Shown here piece after piece: positions 59,639 to 64,000 of a DNA stretch of 64,000 nt. Every line of letters starts with the position of its first letter. Positions within the stretch are counted from its first letter, which is position 1. Made by a program: the position numbers and the translations under genes. The notes below the pieces were generated by a model, which saw only the letters and a program-made list of their open reading frames with translations, was not told the DNA's origin and ran no database searches. Source of the DNA: Adhaeribacter_A terreus (GTDB taxonomy: Bacteria > Bacteroidota > Bacteroidia > Cytophagales > Hymenobacteraceae); assembly GCF_042657365.1 (NCBI RefSeq), contig NZ_JBHSKT010000003.1, forward strand, positions 310,001-374,000, in the 5' to 3' direction.

Positions 59639-59971
59639 ATGAGATCGGACAAAACCAACGGCCTTGAGCACGTTCTAATAAAATGTATTACCGCCTGCGA
59701 AACATGTGCAACTTTATGCCTCCAGGAAGACGATGTAAAAATGATGGCGCGCTGCATTCAGCTGGACCGCGATTGTGCGGATATTTGTATGCTTACAGCG
59801 CGGCTCGTAGGTCGGAATTCAGAGCATGCTAAACACGTAATGAAAGAATGCATTGAAATTTGCAAAGCCTGCGAAGCCGAATGTGCCAAACACTCGCATG
59901 AGCATTGTCAGCATTGTTCGGCTATTTGCAGAGAATGTGCGCAGGCTTGCGAGATCTGGATGAAAGGTTAA
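59639..59971 (+). CDS. Cys-rich four-helix protein (Csp-like)
   Basis: 110 residues with 13-14 Cys and several His, spaced as CxxC and CxxxC along four helices: CITACETCATLC, CIQLDRDCADIC, CIEICKACEAECAKH, CQHCSAICRECAQAC. This is the DUF326/Csp copper-storage pattern, where Cys in the bundle core bind many Cu(I). No signal peptide, so cytosolic like Csp3. No copper exporter or regulator is adjacent. A 31-bp element and a terminator follow. Confidence 0.88.
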   Translation: MRSDKTNGLEHVLIKCITACETCATLCLQEDDVKMMARCIQLDRDCADICMLTARLVGRNSEHAKHVMKECIEICKACEAECAKHSHEHCQHCSAICRECAQACEIWMKG

Positions 59972-59990
59972 AAGGATAAAGTTATTAATT

Positions 59991-60021
59991 AAAAACGCTA
60001 TGCTTTTAGCATAAAAAACTG
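59991..60021 (+). repeat. 31-bp dispersed element, copy
   Basis: Reads AAAAACGCTATGCTTT, TAGCATA, AAAAACTG on the plus strand, three bases before the terminator. Confidence 0.7.
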
Positions 60022-60024
60022 CTA

Positions 60025-60056
60025 AAAAAAGCCCCGAAGAAATTCGGGGCTTTTTT
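60025..60056. terminator. Bidirectional terminator
   Basis: AAAAAAGCCCCGAA pairs with TTCGGGGCTTTTTT around GAAA; serves the Csp-like gene and the convergent membrane gene. Confidence 0.92.
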
Positions 60057-60059
60057 ATT

Positions 60060-60398
60060 TTAACGGCCGGTAATCAGGTCAATTATGGCAGTAATAATGG
60101 AGAGTATAATGCTGAAGATCAGCGCCCATAAAAACCCATCGACCTGGAAACCGGGGACAATGGCTTCAGCTAAAAGTATGATTAGCGCATTGATAATCAG
60201 TAAAAATAGCCCAAGCGTTATAAAAGTTATGGGAATAGTTAACAGCACCAGAATAGGCCGGATAATAGCATTTAAAATAGCCAGGACCAGCGCCAGAATA
60301 AGCGCACTGCCGAATCCGGAAACGTGTACACCCGGCAAAATGTACGATGAAAGCACTACCGCTACACCGGTTAGCAGTAATTTAATTATAAAACCCAT
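60060..60398 (-). CDS. YvlD-type four-helix membrane protein (phage holin IV family)
   Basis: 112 residues, nearly all hydrophobic, with four predicted membrane helices: LLLTGVAVVLSSYILPG, ALILALVLAILNAII, PILVLLTIPITFITLGLFLL and FLWALIFSIILSIITAIIDL. VRP-type NAIIRPILVLLTIPI is the hallmark of the YvlD/phage_holin_4_2 family. Despite the family name such proteins are ordinary chromosomal membrane proteins and no phage genes are here. Role unknown, possibly envelope stress. Confidence 0.85.
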   Translation of the reverse strand: MGFIIKLLLTGVAVVLSSYILPGVHVSGFGSALILALVLAILNAIIRPILVLLTIPITFITLGLFLLIINALIILLAEAIVPGFQVDGFLWALIFSIILSIITAIIDLITGR

Positions 60399-60508
60399 AG
60401 TTTTCAGCGTTAGAATATGAAATTTAGAATATTGCTTATTTACTGAAATACCGGGGTTTTGTTTTCGATAATAGCGTTAATTAACCTAAACGGGAAGGAA
60501 TTATTGAC

Positions 60509-60546
60509 AAAAGAAAAAGGCCTGATAATTCAGGCCTTTTTCTTTT
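60509..60546 (-). terminator. Terminator after the agmatinase gene
   Basis: Perfect 17-base stem AAAAGAAAAAGGCCTGA / complement around TAAT, 17 bases past the stop. Confidence 0.9.
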
Positions 60547-60562
60547 TAAGTTCTGTTGTTTA

Positions 60563-61666
60563 CTACTTCGCGTGCAACAAGGGTGCTTCCAGTTTTTTCT
60601 GCGAAACCGCCATCCAGTTACAAAGTTTGTAAAGCAAGCGCGCGCCTACGTTTCCGTTCCATTCGCTTTCGCCAGGTCCTACTTCTACCAGGTCAAAACC
60701 TACAATTTCACGGCCGGAACGCACCAGTGCTTTAATTAAATAAATCGCCTGATCGAATTCCAGACCACCAGGAACCGGCGTTCCCGTACCCGGACAAAGT
60801 TTTGGATCGAGGCCATCGATATCAAAGCTGATGTATACTTTTTGCGGTAACTGGGCAATGATCTTTTTACATTGCTTCTTCCACGATTTGCCGTCATTCA
60901 TTCCTTCTTTCAAAAAGAAATCGTAGAATATAGCCACGCGTCCGTTCGATTGTTCAGCCAGTTCCGCTTCCGATTGCGCCAGGTCTCGGATACCAACTTG
61001 CACAATTTTCTTCATCTGCGGAATTTTCAGGGCATTGAACATAATCGAAGCGTGAGAATATTCAAAGCCTTCGTAAGCATCGCGCAGATCGCAATGTGCA
61101 TCTACGTGCAGAATTCCAAATTCCTCATGCACTTCGCCTAAAGCTTGCATCAAACCAAGCGGTGTGCTGTGGTCGCCGCCCAGCAGGCCTACCATTTTAC
61201 CTTGTTTCAGGTAAGCCAGGCTGCGTTCTTTTAACCAATCTGCCAGCGCCTTGCCTTTTTCATTGATAAGCCCTACCATTTTTTTATAGTCGGTTTTATC
61301 ATCTTTCGGGCTGCCGGCTTCGAGCCATTTTATGTATTTTTCGGCTTGCTCACGGTATTTGGAGCTTTCGTTCTGCCAGTCTTCTGAAATGTCTTCCATC
61401 CAGATTCCCAGTTGCCAGGCGTCTTTAATTTCCGGATCGAAAAGATCCAGTTGTGGCGAAGCTTCTTTTACAGCCAGCGGGCCTTCGGCGGTACCGGCGC
61501 TGTAAGAAACGGTAACTTCCCAGGGAACCGGAATAATTACGATCTCTGCATCATTTTCATCGAAAGGCAAACCGAATAAACCGGCGTTACTATCGCCAAC
61601 ACCATTGAAATCGAAATTCGCGATCTTGTCTTTTTTAGTCATTTCCGATACCGTTTTGGCGGCCAT
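60563..61666 (-). CDS. speB: Agmatinase/arginase-family ureohydrolase
   Basis: Manganese ureohydrolase, 367 residues, most likely agmatinase (agmatine to putrescine and urea). Metal ligands: LGGDHSTPLG, ILHVDAHCDLRDAY and YISFDIDGLDPKLCPGTGTP, with VPGGLEF and GFDLVEVGPGESEWNG near the end. An insert of about 60 residues (100-150) is longer than in E. coli SpeB. It follows the SpeD-SpeE gene by one base, so the two share a transcript, which argues for a polyamine rather than urea-cycle role. Confidence 0.87.
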   Translation of the reverse strand: MAAKTVSEMTKKDKIANFDFNGVGDSNAGLFGLPFDENDAEIVIIPVPWEVTVSYSAGTAEGPLAVKEASPQLDLFDPEIKDAWQLGIWMEDISEDWQNESSKYREQAEKYIKWLEAGSPKDDKTDYKKMVGLINEKGKALADWLKERSLAYLKQGKMVGLLGGDHSTPLGLMQALGEVHEEFGILHVDAHCDLRDAYEGFEYSHASIMFNALKIPQMKKIVQVGIRDLAQSEAELAEQSNGRVAIFYDFFLKEGMNDGKSWKKQCKKIIAQLPQKVYISFDIDGLDPKLCPGTGTPVPGGLEFDQAIYLIKALVRSGREIVGFDLVEVGPGESEWNGNVGARLLYKLCNWMAVSQKKLEAPLLHAK

Positions 61667-61667
61667 A

Positions 61668-62951
61668 TTATTTCAGTTTTAAAAGTTGTTTCACGAAATT
61701 AGGCAACGCAAACGCAGCCGCGTGAATATCTTCGTTGTAATACTTCAGATCGTTTTTGCGCGAAAATTCTGCGGCGGTTGCTCGGTCGTATACCAGTGGC
61801 TGCGCGTTGCCTTTGCTTGAGAAAGAGAAGCTCCAGGTGCCGGTTGGGTACGTTGGAATAGCAGCTAAATAGCAATGCACTTTATCAGCTCCAAAAATAC
61901 CACGGTAGCAATCATAAATCTCGGCAAAAACGCTGGCATTGAAACGCGGCGATTCGCTTTGGGTTACCATAATTCCGTCTTCGGTCAGGCAGCGGTAAAC
62001 TTCTTTGTAGAATTCAGCAGTGAATAAACCTTCACCCGGGCCAACCGGATCAGCTGAATCTACAATTATAAGGTCGAAAGCGTTATCGGCACATTCTTTA
62101 ATGTATTTAATTCCGTCTTCTACCAGCAATTTCAGTTTCGGATGATCGAAAGCAGCGGCAGTTTCCGGTAAATGCAGTTTGCAGGCTTCGATAACCAGCG
62201 CATCGATCTCTACCAGCACAACTTCTTCCAGGTCAGGGTGACGCAGTAATTCACGAACTGTACCGCCGTCGCCACCACCAATAACCAGCGCGCGTTTTAC
62301 ACGACCGTGGCTCAGCATTGGTACGTGAGTGATCATTTCATGGTACACATATTCGTCTTTCTGCGTGCACATAACCATGCCATCTAAAGTAAGCATGTTG
62401 CCGTAAGCCTGCGTCGCAAAAACCTCTACTTTCTGGTATGGCGATTCTTTTTTGTAAAGCTGGCCATCGTGTTTTAAAGAAAGGGCAATATTTTCGTCGC
62501 GTTCGGTAAACCAAACATCGCGGGTGAATTTTACCGGATGATCAAATGACTTTTGCTCAACGTTGCGTACCGTTTCAATGTTAAAATCAGAACGCTGCAT
62601 CAGGCCCATCTGGCCGCGGCGGCACTCCATAGAAGAACCGTGGCTGGCTTTAAAAGCTTCTTCCAGATATTTATAAGAAACCCACGGATTCACAGAATCT
62701 CCGCAGGTAAACAAATCTACTGCTGCATAACCGTATTCCGGCCAGGTATGGATCGCTAAATGGCTTTCCTGGATTACTACAACGCCCGAAACGCCATACG
62801 GTGAAAAATGATGGAATGTGCTGTTGATAACGGTAGCGCCGGCCGTTTCTGCCGCCTCAACCATACTCTTTTCAATGTGCACCACATCATTCATCAATTC
62901 CGGAGAACAGTTATAGAACTCCACCAAAATATGTCTGCCTAAAGCTTCCAT
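61668..62951 (-). CDS. speD-speE: AdoMet decarboxylase-spermidine synthase fusion
   Basis: A single 427-residue protein joining both enzymes for spermidine. Residues 1-125 are a prokaryotic SpeD: with the ATG at 62951, ESHLAIHTWPEYGYAAVDLFTCG gives Ser63 (self-cleavage, pyruvoyl), His68 and Cys83, the numbering of bacterial AdoMet decarboxylase. After a linker, SpeE begins near 155: DGMVMCTQKDEYVYHEMI, ALVIGGGDGGTVRELLRHP, VLVEIDALVIE and DSADPVGPGEGLF. Self-cleavage at Ser63 would release a short beta chain. The TTG two codons earlier is an alternative start. Cotranscribed with agmatinase. Confidence 0.9.
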   Translation of the reverse strand: MEALGRHILVEFYNCSPELMNDVVHIEKSMVEAAETAGATVINSTFHHFSPYGVSGVVVIQESHLAIHTWPEYGYAAVDLFTCGDSVNPWVSYKYLEEAFKASHGSSMECRRGQMGLMQRSDFNIETVRNVEQKSFDHPVKFTRDVWFTERDENIALSLKHDGQLYKKESPYQKVEVFATQAYGNMLTLDGMVMCTQKDEYVYHEMITHVPMLSHGRVKRALVIGGGDGGTVRELLRHPDLEEVVLVEIDALVIEACKLHLPETAAAFDHPKLKLLVEDGIKYIKECADNAFDLIIVDSADPVGPGEGLFTAEFYKEVYRCLTEDGIMVTQSESPRFNASVFAEIYDCYRGIFGADKVHCYLAAIPTYPTGTWSFSFSSKGNAQPLVYDRATAAEFSRKNDLKYYNEDIHAAAFALPNFVKQLLKLK

Positions 62952-63052
62952 TCGCAAAATGTTTGTTAAGATCCGTTGCGGATATAGTTAAAAAAGAACG
63001 CAAAAAAACGAAATATAAGCCGATTATCAAAAGAACCATTTTCAGGGCTTTG

Positions 63053-63083
63053 AAAAACGGTAGGGTTTTGGGTCTAAAAACTC
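63053..63083 (+). repeat. 31-bp dispersed element, copy
   Basis: Reads AAAAACGGTAGGGTTT, TGGGTCT, AAAAACTC on the plus strand, between the spermidine operon and the membrane-protein gene. Confidence 0.7.
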
Positions 63084-63113
63084 GAATTTCAGGCCTGTAG
63101 GTAAAACTCACTT

Positions 63114-63929
63114 TTATATTTTTTCGGTTTTAACCTGGTAATGCACTTTTTCGGAAGCCGGCAAATGCTGAAAAAAATCGTAATGCTGTATGGCATGTTT
63201 AATTTCAGGTTTAAGGCCGAACTCATTTAAATGGTAGATCAGAAATAACTCCGAATCCGACAAATTGGTTTTCATGATCAGGCTGTAATAATCGCTTTCA
63301 TCGTCAGCATCCTGCCGGAAACGTTCTACCATATTCAGTAGCACCGTTAAATTGCGCAGATACGGGTTCAAAATGCTTTCATAAAACCGGAAATGGTAGG
63401 TAAAATAGTCGCGAAAGTAGGCGTATAATAATTTTTCCGTGCGCTGTTCTTTAGGTAACAACCGAACTTTACCAATATAGGAACTGAGCACTTTTTCCTT
63501 GAAAAAAATAAAGAAATTGGTCCCGTTCCAAGCAACCTGGTTAATATCGTGCGCCGAAAGTTTGCCCACAATTTCGTTGTGCTGCACTAAAAAACTGATG
63601 AAAAGCGTGGAGAAACTTTGCTGTTGATAAATGCGCTGGGTTTTGTGCAATTCTGTGCGTTGCAGCTCAAATTCGCGTTTCTGATAAAGCAGCGTGGCAA
63701 AGAATAAAAAAACGCCGGCCAAGGCCCAAAGGGAACCTACAATGCCACCAATAAATTCGCCATATTGCCCAAATCTTACACTCAGCACTTCCGGCGATTT
63801 ACCTTCTACCCTGCCGAACAAATTGAACTGCTGCACGCCCCAGACCAGAATAACTACGCCCATTAAAATAAGGGCATAACCGAAGAATTCGAACGTGCTT
63901 ATGTTGTTCTTCTGGATTTTGAAACGCAT
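63114..63929 (-). CDS. AbiC-like membrane protein, putative phage abortive infection
   Basis: 271 residues. Two N-terminal membrane helices (FFGYALILMGVVILVWGV and IGGIVGSLWALAGVFLFFATLL), a helical linker, then a soluble helical domain with FSTLFISFLVQHNEIV, LLYAYFRDYFTYHFRFYE and YYSLIMKTNLSDSELFLIY. This layout and the YFR...Y and LSxxELxLIY marks match proteins labelled putAbiC. Anti-phage activity is inferred from family alone. It stands alone upstream of the polyamine genes. Confidence 0.65.
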   Translation of the reverse strand: MRFKIQKNNISTFEFFGYALILMGVVILVWGVQQFNLFGRVEGKSPEVLSVRFGQYGEFIGGIVGSLWALAGVFLFFATLLYQKREFELQRTELHKTQRIYQQQSFSTLFISFLVQHNEIVGKLSAHDINQVAWNGTNFFIFFKEKVLSSYIGKVRLLPKEQRTEKLLYAYFRDYFTYHFRFYESILNPYLRNLTVLLNMVERFRQDADDESDYYSLIMKTNLSDSELFLIYHLNEFGLKPEIKHAIQHYDFFQHLPASEKVHYQVKTEKI

Positions 63930-63974
63930 CCGGTAAACTTTAAAACAGATTACCGGGTTGTACGCTAAAAAATA

Positions 63975-64000
63975 AAAAACGCTATGTTTTCAGTGGTAAA
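63975..64000 (+). repeat. 31-bp dispersed element, cut by the window end
   Basis: Reads AAAAACGCTATGTTTT, CAGTGGT, AAA on the plus strand, then the window ends. Confidence 0.55.

Noticed and set aside
60060..60398. Phage holin suggesting a prophage
   Set aside because: The family name is historical; YvlD-type proteins are chromosomal, and no other phage gene is near.
1780..64000. The 31-bp element as a promoter family
   Set aside because: TATGGTTTT partly resembles TAnnTTTG, but many copies lie at 3' ends or point away from genes, and the spacing to a TTG box is not kept.

Overview
The window looks like a chromosomal segment of a Bacteroidota bacterium, most likely Cytophagales and close to the Hymenobacteraceae (Adhaeribacter/Pontibacter-like). 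This is inference from protein content: S46 and M2 exopeptidases, DUF3127, HI0933-type flavoprotein, PIN-PhoH, and an AddAB-like pair whose AddB lacks a Walker A. Further support comes from the absence of Shine-Dalgarno sites and from promoters of the TTG-N20-TAnnTTTG type in front of both tRNA-Asp genes. No rRNA, IS transposase, prophage core genes or CRISPR array was seen.

Layout. 0-10 kb: partial tryptophan 2,3-dioxygenase, two small membrane proteins, a repeat-rich gap, smc, an AT-rich orphan gene, a PAS histidine kinase facing a lone receiver protein, a PlsC-like acyltransferase and an outer-membrane barrel. 10-15 kb, mostly minus strand: urocanase, patatin and metallo-beta-lactamase-fold pair, accA. 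14.9-18.7 kb: two near-identical tRNA-Asp units bracketing a small membrane ORF, then small sensor-like proteins and an XRE regulator with a large palindromic upstream site. 18.7-30.6 kb: L,D-transpeptidase, M1 aminopeptidase, cyanophycinase with isoaspartyl peptidase, DUF3127 protein, SDR, AlbA_2/HTH protein, GAF protein, a 36-residue basic protein, PIN-PhoH ATPase, DinB. 30.8-40 kb: S46 peptidase, reductases, HI0933 flavoprotein, DUF2383 protein, DEAD-box helicase with an RG-rich tail. 41.6-49 kb: addA-like and addB-like genes separated by an AT-rich GIY-YIG-like gene. 49-60 kb: LysM protein, lipoprotein, rmuC, M2 peptidase, pirin, LexA/CI-like regulator, subtilase lipoprotein, recQ, copper-storage-like four-helix protein. 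60-64 kb: YvlD-like membrane protein, agmatinase, SpeD-SpeE fusion, AbiC-like membrane protein.

Themes. Many genes degrade proteins, peptides or amino acids (M1, M2, S8, S46, cyanophycinase, isoaspartyl peptidase, urocanase, tryptophan dioxygenase), which fits a protein-using heterotroph. A second group maintains DNA (smc, addAB-like, rmuC, recQ). A third makes spermidine (agmatinase next to the AdoMet decarboxylase/spermidine synthase fusion).

The strongest unexplained signal is a dispersed element of about 31 bp: AAAACGSTATNNTTTT, about seven bases, then AAAAASTC. More than 30 copies on both strands lie almost only in gaps between genes, some overlapping stop codons or terminators, two in or at the start of addA. 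The second candidate is the GIY-YIG-like gene lodged inside the addAB operon. All assignments come from reading the sequence; no database search was run.
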